The translations under genes and the position numbers were made by a program. Shown piece by piece: positions 25,267-33,455 of a DNA stretch of 64,000 nucleotides (the stretch's first letter is position 1; each line of letters begins with the position of its first letter). Origin of the DNA: Bradyrhizobium japonicum USDA 6 (GTDB lineage: Bacteria > Pseudomonadota > Alphaproteobacteria > Rhizobiales > Xanthobacteraceae); contig NC_017249.1 of assembly GCF_000284375.1 (NCBI RefSeq), positions 6,565,001 through 6,629,000 on the forward strand, given 5' to 3'. Under the pieces are notes generated by a model. The model searched no databases and was not told the origin of the DNA. It saw only the letters and a program-made list of their open reading frames with translations.

Positions 25267-27618
25267 CTACCATTTGAACGCGGCCGAGAGCTCATAGGTC
25301 CTGGGCGCGCCGAGCAGGATCTGGTCGGGATAGAACGGATCGCCCCAGATCGCGTAGCGCTTATCAGTAATGTTGCGCACGCGGAAGGTCAGGCGGGCCT
25401 GGTCGACCGCGTTGAACACGGTCCTGGGGATGTCGACGAAGGCATAGACGTCAGCGACGGTATACGCCTTCATCGTCACGACGTTGGCGTCGGTGTTGTA
25501 GCGGTCGCCGACATAACGGCCGGTGATGCCGAGCTCTACCGGCCAGGGCGTGAAGAACCGGTACGACGCACCGGCATTGGCCACGACGCGCGGCACGTTC
25601 GGCGGCGTGTTGCCGGAGAACGAGCCGCCCACGAAGTTGTAGTCGGCATAGCGCGCGTCGACATAGGCAATATTGCCCCAGACACGCAAGGGATCGATCG
25701 GGCGCACCGCAGCGGCAAGCTCGACACCTTTCGATTCCTGCCGTCCCGCAATGTTGAGCGTCTGGCCGCCGGCTGCCGCATAGACGTTTTTGCGCACGAT
25801 GTCATAGGCCGAGAACGACCACTCCGCCCGGTTGTCCCATAATAGATGCTTGACGCCGGTCTCGTAGGTGCGCGCGGTGGTCAGGTCCAGGTTCTGGGTC
25901 GGAGCAAGCAGGAAGATGTTGTTGGCCGAGATGTCGGCGCCGGTGGCATACTGGCTGAAGAAGGTTAAGCCGGGGACGGCGTCCCACGTGTAGCCGATAC
26001 GGCCGGTGACGGGCGCCCAGCCCTTCGTGAACGGGAAATTCGCATTCACCAGGCCGTTCTGGTCAGTCGAGTTACGGTCAAGCCCGATATGCTCGACGCG
26101 CAGGCCGCCAATCAACGCGAAGGTCCGCGTGAGCTTCAGCCGGTCCTCGAACGACAGCGCCTCGTTATCGATGCGCGCGGTCTGTTGCTTGGTCGTGAGA
26201 TCGCCGTAAAGGCCGCGATCAGGATCGACCAGCGAGACAAAATCGTTCGGGAAGTTCGCCGCGCCCGGCCTCACAAAGTCGAGGTAACTCGACGAGAGCG
26301 TCGTTGCCATGCGGTTGTCGAAGCCTGCGATATTGGCATCCCAGATCAGGTCCGTGATGTTGCCGACGAGGCGCTGGCTGTGCGCGACGTAGAAGCGCTC
26401 GCGATACACCTGGTTCTTGACGGAGTCGAACGCCTCGATCTCGTTGTTGAACCAGGTGCGCTCTGCGCCGTAACCATAGGCCTGGCTCTTCAGCGTCAGG
26501 TCAGGCGCCAACTTCAACTCGAAGCCACCGCGCAACCACACTTCCTGCGCGACGTTGCGGTTATCGAGGACGTTGTAATTGGTGTTGAAGGTGCGGTCGT
26601 CGATCGTGACGGCGCCAAGATCGGTCCTGTTGAAGTAGTTGCCCGAAACAATGCCGCTCGTCGCATGCGAGCCGCTGAAGGCGATCGGCACCAGCGGTGC
26701 GCCCCAATAGGCCTTCGAGCGATCTTCCCGGTACTCGATCGCACCCCAGATCTTGAGGCTGTCGGAGATGCGGTAATTGAGCTGGCCAGACACATCCAGC
26801 GTCTTGGTATTGGTGTCGTCGGCAAAGCCGTTGAGCGAGGCGCGGCTGACATCGAAGCGGTAGTCGAGCCCCTGCAAATTGGTGCTGCCGCCCGAGCCGT
26901 AATGGACGCCGAAAGAGTTCAGCGAATCCCAGGAGAAATCCGCCTCGTTCCGGATCGCCCCGGTGTGCGGCTGCTTGGTGACGAGGTTGATCGACCCGCC
27001 GGCCGCGCCCTCACCCGATATCAGCGAGGCCGGGCCCTTCAGAAATTCCACGGCTTCGAGATTGGCGGTGTCCGTGATCCGCGAGGTCATGTTCTGCGGA
27101 CCGATCTTGATGCCGTTGTAGAGCATGTTGATCTGGCTGTTGGTGAAGCCACGCATGGAGAAAGCCGCGGGCTCGGCCGGATTGTCGCCGGAGGTGACGC
27201 CGACAGCGCCCTGCGCCACCTCGGACACGGTGCGATAGCCCTGCTCGCGCATGGTCTCGGCCGAGATCACCTCGACGGTCGCGGGTATCTGCCGTACGGT
27301 CAGGCCGAGCCGCGAGGCGCTTTCAGCCACAACATTCGTATTGAGGGGTGTCTGCACTCCCGCGCTCGCCGCGGCGGGCTTTGGCGCTGCTGTCGCCGCG
27401 GCCGCGGATCTGCGCGATTGCGCGCGGCGAGCGGTTTGCCCTTCCCGGCCTGCTGGCCTCGCCTGCTTGCGGGATTGGGCCGGCGACACCTCGACAGGCG
27501 GCAGCGGTTCGCGAGCCTGCTGCGCCACGGCGGCAGGCAGATCGAGGGCGGCAAAGGATGTGAGCGCGGCGGACGCGAGCAGGAAGCAACGCGGCCGTAC
27601 AGGACGAATGGAAGACAC
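25267..27618 (-). CDS. TonB-dependent receptor of the siderophore type, under a cobalamin riboswitch
   Basis: A 783-residue outer-membrane receptor. A signal peptide is followed by a basic, proline/alanine-rich spacer to about residue 90, then the plug (RQIPATVEVISAETMREQG; FSMRGFTNSQINMLYNG; VEFLKGPASLISGEGAAGGSINLVTK) and a 22-strand-type barrel ending in an aromatic residue (ELSAAFKW). The plug signatures are those of the TonB-siderophore receptor subfamily, not of classical BtuB. The start is a GTG at 27618, supported by GAGG nine bases upstream. The cobalamin riboswitch in its leader argues for transport of cobalamin, another corrinoid or cobalt. It forms an operon with the PepSY gene. 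Confidence 0.93.
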   Translation of the reverse strand: MSSIRPVRPRCFLLASAALTSFAALDLPAAVAQQAREPLPPVEVSPAQSRKQARPAGREGQTARRAQSRRSAAAATAAPKPAAASAGVQTPLNTNVVAESASRLGLTVRQIPATVEVISAETMREQGYRTVSEVAQGAVGVTSGDNPAEPAAFSMRGFTNSQINMLYNGIKIGPQNMTSRITDTANLEAVEFLKGPASLISGEGAAGGSINLVTKQPHTGAIRNEADFSWDSLNSFGVHYGSGGSTNLQGLDYRFDVSRASLNGFADDTNTKTLDVSGQLNYRISDSLKIWGAIEYREDRSKAYWGAPLVPIAFSGSHATSGIVSGNYFNRTDLGAVTIDDRTFNTNYNVLDNRNVAQEVWLRGGFELKLAPDLTLKSQAYGYGAERTWFNNEIEAFDSVKNQVYRERFYVAHSQRLVGNITDLIWDANIAGFDNRMATTLSSSYLDFVRPGAANFPNDFVSLVDPDRGLYGDLTTKQQTARIDNEALSFEDRLKLTRTFALIGGLRVEHIGLDRNSTDQNGLVNANFPFTKGWAPVTGRIGYTWDAVPGLTFFSQYATGADISANNIFLLAPTQNLDLTTARTYETGVKHLLWDNRAEWSFSAYDIVRKNVYAAAGGQTLNIAGRQESKGVELAAAVRPIDPLRVWGNIAYVDARYADYNFVGGSFSGNTPPNVPRVVANAGASYRFFTPWPVELGITGRYVGDRYNTDANVVTMKAYTVADVYAFVDIPRTVFNAVDQARLTFRVRNITDKRYAIWGDPFYPDQILLGAPRTYELSAAFKW

Positions 27619-27623
27619 AGTTC

Positions 27624-27670
27624 GGGACCTCGGTATGACGTCAGTGGCACGTCACAGCGAACCAGGTCCC
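27624..27670 (-). promoter_or_regulatory. Ribosome-binding-site-sequestering hairpin of the receptor riboswitch
   Basis: Plus-strand GGGACCT-C-GGT (27624-27634) pairs with ACCAGGTCCC (27661-27670), a 10-bp helix with one bulge. Inside it, TGACGT (27636-27641) pairs with ACGTCA (27649-27654). In the mRNA the 3' arm contains the GAGG that serves the GTG start at 27618. This is the expected expression platform of a translation-controlling cobalamin riboswitch. Confidence 0.7.
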
Positions 27671-27748
27671 ACCTTCGGCCTTTCAGCCTTCCAATGAAGC
27701 CGAATGTCTGTACTCCCCGACCGACATCTTCGCGTGTGACCACGGCTG

Positions 27749-27925
27749 ACGGCAGGTCTCCTGGCTCGCGGGTCAGTACCTTGCATCGCCTTCCCGGGAC
27801 CGAGATACCCAGTGGCTCGTGACGCAAGATTCGCCGCTTACAGTTGCGGGGGCAGCCGCGGCATTGGGGACAAAATCCCCGCACCGCATTCCCTTTTCAT
27901 CCCCACTCGGGGAAACCGTCAAAGC
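27749..27925 (-). promoter_or_regulatory. Cobalamin riboswitch 1 (receptor/PepSY operon)
   Basis: On the minus strand the conserved blocks occur in order: AAGGGAATGCGGTGCGGGG (about 27895-27877), CCCGCAACTGTAAGCGG (27850-27834), the B12 box AGCCACTG (27817-27810), GGGAAGGCG, and GCCAGGAGACCTGCC (27765-27751). This is a full AdoCbl-type aptamer in the leader of the TonB receptor gene. Corrinoid binding should stabilise the downstream ribosome-site hairpin and lower expression. Confidence 0.96.
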
Positions 27926-27926
27926 C

Positions 27927-27955
27927 ATCTAGGATTACCGACAAGACAGAGTCAA
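27927..27955 (-). promoter_or_regulatory. Housekeeping sigma promoter for riboswitch 1
   Basis: On the minus strand, TTGACT (27955-27950) and CTAGAT (27932-27927) are separated by exactly 17 bp, a good match to alphaproteobacterial vegetative promoters. Transcription would start near 27920, just at the 5' edge of the aptamer. The 388-bp gap 27619-28006 thus holds the promoter, aptamer and sequestering hairpin. Confidence 0.65.
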
Positions 27956-28006
27956 TGTGCCGGCGCGACGATATTACCACAGCGACCAACTTCCTTGGAG
28001 ATAGGC

Positions 28007-28579
28007 ATGGAAGGCGAAACCTTCCTCTGGCTGATACGGCATGCGCCCGTCGACGGCGTCAAGGGGACGATCCATGCGGCCGACGCGCCCGCCGACCTCG
28101 GCGATCGCGTGCAACTGCAGGCGTTGCGGCAGAGGCTCCCGCCAGATGCTGCGAGCTTTGCGAGCCCGGCGCGACGTACGGTTGAGACGGCGCGCGCGCT
28201 GGGACTCGAACCCGCGCTGGTGCCCGAATTCGGCGAGCAGGATTTTGGCGCCTGGACCGGCCGGCGGCATGACGAGCTCGCCGCGACTGGCGGCGAAGCC
28301 TATGTGCAGTTCTGGAGCGATCCGGCGCACGGGCGGCCGCCGGACGGCGAAAGTTTCGAGGATCAGGTCGCGCGCGTCCGGCTGGGTCTCGCGCAAATCG
28401 GCGCCGGCCCGGCGACGCTCGTCGTGCATTCCGGCACCATCCGCGCCGCGCTCTGCATTGCGCTGGATCTGACACCACAAGCGGCCCTGCGCTTCGTGGT
28501 CGATCCGTTGTCACTGACCCGGATCGACCGGCTCGCCGCGGGCTGGCGCGTCGTCGCGGTCAATCAGCGCGCGGCTTGA
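28007..28579 (+). CDS. Histidine phosphatase family protein, probable alpha-ribazole phosphatase (Salmonella CobC type)
   Basis: A 190-residue phosphoglycerate mutase-like phosphatase. The catalytic RHA motif is at residues 10-12 (LIRHAP), the SPARRTVETA helix follows, then the EFGEQDFGAWTGRRHDEL segment and the second histidine in VVHSGTIRAAL. In this locus the natural role is removal of the 5'-phosphate from alpha-ribazole phosphate or adenosylcobalamin phosphate. I chose the ATG at 28007 because GGAG lies just upstream. It is convergent with cobT, with six bases between the stops. Outside this context the family is broad, so the substrate is inferred. Confidence 0.85.
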   Translation: MEGETFLWLIRHAPVDGVKGTIHAADAPADLGDRVQLQALRQRLPPDAASFASPARRTVETARALGLEPALVPEFGEQDFGAWTGRRHDELAATGGEAYVQFWSDPAHGRPPDGESFEDQVARVRLGLAQIGAGPATLVVHSGTIRAALCIALDLTPQAALRFVVDPLSLTRIDRLAAGWRVVAVNQRAA

Positions 28580-28585
28580 GCCGGA

Positions 28586-29638
28586 TCAGGCCGGGCGATC
28601 CGGCACGTTGGCCTGCGCGAAGGTCGCCATGCCGTTGTGGAGGCTGCACGCGAGCCGCACCAGCGGCAGCGCGACGGCAGCACCCGATCCTTCGCCGAGC
28701 CTGAGATCGAGGCTGATCAACGGCTGCACGTTCAGCGCGCGCAGCACCAGCCGATGCCCCTGCTCCGCCGATTGATGCGACGGCAGCAGGAATGGCTGAC
28801 ACGACGGGTTCAGCCGCACCGCCGCCAGCGCTGCCACCGATACGATGAAGCCATCGATCAACACGGGAATGCGGGCTTGCGCAGCCGCAATGATGGCGCC
28901 GCAGATCGCCGCGATTTCGAGGCCCCCGACGCCGCACAGGATCTTTTCCGGCGAAGCGCCCGCAACGCCATGCCGCGCGATCGCAGCGTCGATCACGCGC
29001 GCCTTGTGCGCACGGCCGGCCGCATCGACGCCGGTACCGCTGCCCGCGATCTCCTCGGCACTGATGCCGAGCAGGCTCGCCGCAATCGCCGCCGACGTCG
29101 TGGTATTGCCGATGCCCATCTCGCCGAAGATCAGGAGATCGGGCCTGCCGGCGTCTGCGCGCGCGACTGCGCGCTGACCGGCTTCGAAGGCGAATGCCAG
29201 CTCCGTGGGGGTGAGTGCGGCTTCCACGCTGAAATCGCGCGTGCCCTGGCGCGGCTTGTCGGTGACGACGCCCGCGATCGCCTCTTGGGCCAGGGTGCCG
29301 GCGTCGACGACCTCAAGGTTTGAGCCGAGCTCACACGCCAGCACCGAGATCGCGGCACCGCCTGAGGCGAAATTCGCCATCATCGCGATGGTCACTCCTT
29401 GCGGATAGGCAGACACGCCCTGCGCGACGATGCCGTGATCGCCGGCGAAGATAATGATCGGCACCCGCGCGGCGCGCGGCTGCTCGGTCGCCTGCAGGCC
29501 CGCAAGCTCGACCGCAAGCTGCTCCAGCCGGCCGAGCGCGCCGGCTGGTTTTGTGAGTTGCGCCTGACGCGCGAGCGCCGCCTCGCGATGGACGGCGGAG
29601 ACATCGGGGCATTTCCGGGTGACCCATTCAGGGAGCAT
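28586..29638 (-). CDS. cobT: Nicotinate-nucleotide--dimethylbenzimidazole phosphoribosyltransferase
   Basis: A 350-residue CobT (called CobU in Pseudomonas denitrificans), which makes alpha-ribazole 5'-phosphate from nicotinate mononucleotide and dimethylbenzimidazole for the lower ligand. Family motifs are clear: KPAGALGRLE, FAGDHGIVAQGVSAYP, GEMGIGNTTTSAAI, and LGEGSGAAVALP with the catalytic glutamate near the C-terminus. Length equals the usual 340-360. I chose the ATG at 29638, with GAGG just upstream. It follows cobF by 10 bp. BluB at the other end of the locus makes its benzimidazole substrate. Confidence 0.96.
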   Translation of the reverse strand: MLPEWVTRKCPDVSAVHREAALARQAQLTKPAGALGRLEQLAVELAGLQATEQPRAARVPIIIFAGDHGIVAQGVSAYPQGVTIAMMANFASGGAAISVLACELGSNLEVVDAGTLAQEAIAGVVTDKPRQGTRDFSVEAALTPTELAFAFEAGQRAVARADAGRPDLLIFGEMGIGNTTTSAAIAASLLGISAEEIAGSGTGVDAAGRAHKARVIDAAIARHGVAGASPEKILCGVGGLEIAAICGAIIAAAQARIPVLIDGFIVSVAALAAVRLNPSCQPFLLPSHQSAEQGHRLVLRALNVQPLISLDLRLGEGSGAAVALPLVRLACSLHNGMATFAQANVPDRPA

Positions 29639-29648
29639 GCTGCCTCGC

Positions 29649-30398
29649 TTACGGCCTGCGCTTGAGAATGTAGCTGTCCATGATCCAGCCATGCCGTTCG
29701 CGCGCATCCTGTCGCGCGGCGACGATGTGCGGGCCGATCTCGGCCAGAACGCCCGACATCACGATCTGATCGGGCATGCCGAGATAGGCGCCCCACCAGA
29801 TGTGCAGTCTCGCCGGATCGAGCGACTGGAATGCCGTGCCGCCATCGAGCATCACCACCACGGTGTCGACGCCCTGCGGCCAGCCGCCTTCGCGCAAGCG
29901 GCGCCCGGTCGTAACCAGGAAGGGCTCGCCGATGTCGTTGAGCGGCAGCGCATGCGCCGCGCACAGCGCCTGGATCGAGGTGATGCCGGGCACGACGTCG
30001 ATCCTTGGCAGGGGATCGAGCCGCCGCGCAATGCGCAGCGAGGAATCGTAGAGCGAAGGGTCGCCCCAGATCAGCAGCGCGACCTTGCCTTCACCTTCGA
30101 GCTGGCTCGCGATCGTCTGCGACCAGGCCGCGGCCACGGCGTCGTGCCAGTCGTCCACGCCCTTGTGATAGTCCGCTTCACCGGCATCGCGCACGGGAAG
30201 GTCGAACTCGGCAATGCGCGTCGTTTGATTGGTGAGCACATCCGCGCAGATCGTCCGCCTGAGATCTGCAAGATCGGACTTCGCCGTCCCCTTGCGCGGG
30301 ATCAGGATGAGATCGGCCGCGTTGATGGCTTGAACGGCGGCGCGCGTGAGCTGCCCGGGATCGCCGCAACCGATGCCTATCAGGGAGAGCGTGAGCAT
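29649..30398 (-). CDS. cobF: Precorrin-6A synthase (deacetylating)
   Basis: A 249-residue SAM-dependent tetrapyrrole methylase that methylates C-1 of precorrin-5 and releases acetate, a step specific to the aerobic pathway. The N-terminal TLSLIGIGCGDPGQLT motif and LIWGDPSLYDSSLRIARRL are diagnostic for CobF. The ATG at 30398 lacks a clear ribosome-binding site, and a strong hairpin (30408-30432) ends ten bases upstream, so translation may be restrained or coupled to cbiM, whose stop is 41 bp away. It shares its transcript with cbiM and cobT. Confidence 0.95.
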   Translation of the reverse strand: MLTLSLIGIGCGDPGQLTRAAVQAINAADLILIPRKGTAKSDLADLRRTICADVLTNQTTRIAEFDLPVRDAGEADYHKGVDDWHDAVAAAWSQTIASQLEGEGKVALLIWGDPSLYDSSLRIARRLDPLPRIDVVPGITSIQALCAAHALPLNDIGEPFLVTTGRRLREGGWPQGVDTVVVMLDGGTAFQSLDPARLHIWWGAYLGMPDQIVMSGVLAEIGPHIVAARQDARERHGWIMDSYILKRRP

Positions 30399-30407
30399 CG
30401 CGCGTGC

Positions 30408-30432
30408 AGGGGCGGCCGTGACGGCCGCCCCT
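30408..30432. other. Strong stem-loop between cbiM and cobF
   Basis: An 11-bp perfect stem, AGGGGCGGCCG (30408-30418) and CGGCCGCCCCT (30422-30432), closes a three-base loop. On the plus strand it is followed by TTTGTCTCTT. On the transcribed minus strand it has no U-tract, so it is more likely a processing or stability element, or a partial attenuator, than a terminator of cbiM. Confidence 0.55.
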
Positions 30433-30439
30433 TTGTCTC

Positions 30440-31117
30440 TTAAGCCGCGTTGTGCAGGCGCGGCGTGACGAGGCCCGGCGCGGTGACGCCGCGCAGCGAT
30501 TTCGCCAGTGCCAGCACGGCGAGATCGGCGAGCGGCTCGATCACGATGACGAGTGCGTAGGAGGCCGCGAAGGTCGCGATGTTGACGAGGTTGGTCGCAC
30601 CGAAGCCGGAGCCATAGAGCGCCCAGAACGCGACCCAGGCGATGACGCCGGCCTGATACGTGGTCGAAAGCGCCAGCGCCTGGCGATAGCTGAGATCGAC
30701 ATAGGCGGTGTTGCGGGCAATAATCCGCGTGGCGATCGCCTGGATCGCGAACAGCGGCACCAGCAGCGTGGTGACGTTCATGCCGTATTGCGGCAGGTCG
30801 GGTGGCTCGAAGAACACGCCCTGGAACAGCAGGCCGAACGCGAGGCCGAAGGCCGCGGGCGCTGCCCCAAACAGCAGGAACAGGGTCGAGCCGAGGATGA
30901 AGTGCACCTCGGAGACGCCGACCGGGAAATGCGGCAGGATCTCGAAGAAGACGAACACGAGGCCCGTGGTGGCGAGCGTCCGCGCCGCGAACGAGGTAAT
31001 GCCCTGCTCGCGCACGGTCTCGACCGCGAGCTTCAGCGCAACGCCGCCGACGGCGATGCCGGTTGCGTAACTCAACACGAGCTTGGCGCCCGAGACGACT
31101 CCGGGTTCGATATGCAT
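30440..31117 (-). CDS. CbiM-type energy-coupling factor (cobalt) transporter permease
   Basis: A 225-residue integral membrane protein with six or more hydrophobic segments. It begins MHIEPGVVSG; the histidine at position 2 matches the metal-ligand position of CbiM/NikM substrate-binding components. The segment SEVHFILGSTLFLLFGAAPAAFGLAFGLLFQG is the family's conserved core. AGGAAGGA precedes the ATG. It lies directly downstream of cobalamin riboswitch 2, which supports cobalt uptake for corrin synthesis. No cbiN, cbiQ or cbiO is present in the window, so it either works alone or uses components encoded elsewhere. Confidence 0.88.
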   Translation of the reverse strand: MHIEPGVVSGAKLVLSYATGIAVGGVALKLAVETVREQGITSFAARTLATTGLVFVFFEILPHFPVGVSEVHFILGSTLFLLFGAAPAAFGLAFGLLFQGVFFEPPDLPQYGMNVTTLLVPLFAIQAIATRIIARNTAYVDLSYRQALALSTTYQAGVIAWVAFWALYGSGFGATNLVNIATFAASYALVIVIEPLADLAVLALAKSLRGVTAPGLVTPRLHNAA

Positions 31118-31167
31118 GGTTCAGTTCCTTCCTGCCGTCACACCCGACGGCCTTGGCCACAAAACAT

Positions 31168-31352
31168 GCACGGCCGGTCTCCTGGCTCGCGGTTCACTGG
31201 GGTTCTCCGGCCTTCCCGAGCCTCGCGGCCCAGTGGCTGATCGGAGCCCCTCACCGCTTACAGTCGCGGGGCGGCTGGGGTTTTGGGCGGCGCAACTGTC
31301 CGCCCACCCCCATTCCCGATTATGCTCCGGCGGTTTGCGCCGCCTCGAGCAC
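31168..31352 (-). promoter_or_regulatory. Cobalamin riboswitch 2 (cbiM-cobF-cobT)
   Basis: On the minus strand the order is TCGGGAATGGGGG (about 31319-31307), CCCCGCGACTGTAAGCGG (31271-31254), B12 box AGCCACTG (31238-31231), GGGAAGGCC, and AGCCAGGAGACCGGCCG (31187-31171). A small hairpin GCCGTC-N6-GACGGC (31151-31134) lies between aptamer and the AGGAAGGA of cbiM. A TTGACG at 31393-31388 could be the -35 element of its own promoter, but no good -10 is visible. It sits just downstream of cobA on the same strand, so readthrough from cobL-cobA could also enter it. Confidence 0.95.
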
Positions 31353-31416
31353 CATGCGTCTCCTGTGTGCCCCTTTCGCCAGCCGGGCGTCAAGGGGCGA
31401 AGGGCGGCCGGGACGG

Positions 31417-32148
31417 TCATGACGGATAATCGCCCGCCAGCGCGCCGAACAGGATCACGGCGGCCGTCGAGGCAGCGCCACCCCGCGCAAGCTGTTCGGC
31501 CAGCTCGGCAATGGTGGTGCGGACCAGCCGCTCGTCGGGACGGCCGAGGGATTCGGCGAACAGGGCCGGGGTATCAGGGGCGAGGCCGTGCTCGATCAAT
31601 TTTGCGACAAGCGCCGGAAAGGTGCGCCGGCCCATATAGACCACGGTGGTCGCTTCGGGATCCGCCAACGCCGCCCAGTTCAAATTCTGCGGCAGCTCGC
31701 CGGTGACATCGGCCCCGGTCACGAACTGCACCCGGCGCGAGGTGTGGCGCCGGGTCAGGGGAATGCCGGCTTGCGCGGCGGCGACACAGGCCGAGGTTAT
31801 TCCGGGAATGATCTCGTAGCCGATGCCGGCTTCGCGCAGCGCCTCCAGCTCCTCCTCGAGCCGGCCAAAGATACCGGCATCGCCCGATTTCAGCCGCACC
31901 ACACGGACGCCGGCCGCGGCATAGTCGACCAGCAGGCGGTTGACGTGGTGCTGCTTGGTCGAGGGCCGCCCTGCCCGTTTCCCGACCGCGACGAGATTGG
32001 CGCCGGGCCGGGCCAGATCGAGGATCGCGCCCGAGGCAAGATCGTCATAGAGCACGACGTCGGCATCGCGCAGCCGCGCGGCGCCTTTGACCGTGAGGAG
32101 CTCGGGGTCGCCGGGGCCGGCCGAGATGAAAGTGACAAAACCGCTCAC
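31417..32148 (-). CDS. cobA: Uroporphyrinogen-III C-methyltransferase
   Basis: A 243-residue single-domain SUMT that methylates uroporphyrinogen III at C-2 and C-7 to give precorrin-2, the entry to the corrin branch. The N-terminal FISAGPGDPELLTVKGA motif, VVRLKSGDAGIFGR, and PGITSACVAAAQAGIPLTRR are all present. There is no siroheme dehydrogenase/ferrochelatase extension, so it is CobA rather than CysG. Its ATG overlaps the cobB stop by four bases (ATGA). It is the last gene of the cobL-cobE-cobM-cobB-cobA run. Confidence 0.96.
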   Translation of the reverse strand: MSGFVTFISAGPGDPELLTVKGAARLRDADVVLYDDLASGAILDLARPGANLVAVGKRAGRPSTKQHHVNRLLVDYAAAGVRVVRLKSGDAGIFGRLEEELEALREAGIGYEIIPGITSACVAAAQAGIPLTRRHTSRRVQFVTGADVTGELPQNLNWAALADPEATTVVYMGRRTFPALVAKLIEHGLAPDTPALFAESLGRPDERLVRTTIAELAEQLARGGAASTAAVILFGALAGDYPS

Positions 32149-33455
32149 CGGTCCTCCGCGATCAGATGGAAGAACGTGCCGGTGGCATAGCCGCGGCGCG
32201 AGCCGGTCTCGGCGATGACCGCGCCTGTTGCATCGTGCACGACCGCGAGCGGCGTATCCGGCTGCGCGACAATCGTCGAATAGTGGAACTCGTGGCCGCG
32301 CAGGCGGGCGCCGACCTGATGGCCCGGCATCGGCGCGGCGAGCGCAGCGAGACGATAGCCGAGATGCATGCGGCGCTTGGCAAAGCTCGTCTCCAGTCCG
32401 AGCAGGCCCGTCATCTCATGACGAATGCCGTCGGCATCGGTCAGAGCGGCTCCCAGCACCATATAGCCTCCGCATTCGCCGTGCACCGGCCGTGTGTCAG
32501 CGAAGGCGCGCAAGCCGCTGCGAAAGCGGGCATTGGCCGCGATCGTGCCGGCATGGAGCTCGGGATAGCCGCCGGGCAGCCAGCAGACATCCGCGCCCGC
32601 GTCAGGCGCTTCATCGGCAAGCGGCGAGAATATCGAGATCTCGGCGCCGGCCGCGCGCCAGGCCTCCAGCATGTGCGGATAGATGAAGGAGAACGCGGCA
32701 TCGCGGGCCAACGCAATGCGCTGCCCGGGCGGCGTCACATTCATGCCGTTTGCCGCCGATTGCGGTGACCAGCTTGCTGCCGATCCCAGCACCGCATCGA
32801 GATCGACATGTTCGGCGACGAAGCGCGCGGCTTCGTCGATCAGCTTGCCGATCTCGGCCTGCTCCTCGGCCTGCACGAGGCCGAGATGCCGCTTCGGCAG
32901 GCTGATCTCGGCATGGCGCGGCAGCGCGCCGAACACGGCGATGCCGGCGTCGTTGAGCGCACGCCGCACGAGATCCTTATGACGTGGGCTGGCGACGCGA
33001 TTGAGCACCACGCCGGCGAGGCGCACACCCGCGCGATAGTCACGAAGGCCTGCGGAGATCGCCGCCGCCGTCTGCGCCTGTCCGGAGGGATCGATCACCA
33101 GCAGCACCGGCCAGCCCAGCATCTCCGCAATGTCGGCCGTGGCGCCGGTGCCGGAGACGCCGCGCGCGGCGACGCCGTCGAACAGGCCCATCGAGCCCTC
33201 CGCGAGCACGACATCGGCGTCCGTGCCGCGACCGACGAGATGAGCAATCGTCCCGCGATCCATCGCCCAGCTATCGACGTTGACGGAAGCGCGCCCCGTC
33301 GCAGCGGCATGGAAGGCGGGATCGATATAGTCGGGTCCGCTCTTGAAGCACTGCACGTGCAATCCGCGATTGCGCCAGGCGCGCGCCAGCGCCAGCGTCA
33401 GCGTGGTCTTGCCGACGCCGGAGGCCGGTGCGGAGATGACGAGCCCTGCCGGCAT
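32145..33455 (-). CDS. cobB: Hydrogenobyrinic acid a,c-diamide synthase
   Basis: A 436-residue glutamine amidotransferase that amidates carboxylates a and c using ATP and glutamine before cobalt insertion. The N-terminal P-loop (SAPASGVGKTT) lies at residues 8-18, FKSGPDYIDPAFH follows, and the class I amidotransferase cysteine is in GECGGYMVLG near residue 330. I chose the ATG at 33455, which shares a base with the cobM stop (TGATG) and begins directly at the P-loop strand. The ORF continues in frame to 33686 inside cobM and is not credible there. Confidence 0.96.
   Translation of the reverse strand: MPAGLVISAPASGVGKTTLTLALARAWRNRGLHVQCFKSGPDYIDPAFHAAATGRASVNVDSWAMDRGTIAHLVGRGTDADVVLAEGSMGLFDGVAARGVSGTGATADIAEMLGWPVLLVIDPSGQAQTAAAISAGLRDYRAGVRLAGVVLNRVASPRHKDLVRRALNDAGIAVFGALPRHAEISLPKRHLGLVQAEEQAEIGKLIDEAARFVAEHVDLDAVLGSAASWSPQSAANGMNVTPPGQRIALARDAAFSFIYPHMLEAWRAAGAEISIFSPLADEAPDAGADVCWLPGGYPELHAGTIAANARFRSGLRAFADTRPVHGECGGYMVLGAALTDADGIRHEMTGLLGLETSFAKRRMHLGYRLAALAAPMPGHQVGARLRGHEFHYSTIVAQPDTPLAVVHDATGAVIAETGSRRGYATGTFFHLIAEDR

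Noticed and set aside
25267..27618. Classical BtuB call for the receptor
   Set aside because: The plug sequence and length match siderophore-type receptors. Only the riboswitch points to corrinoid transport, so I did not assign the btuB symbol.
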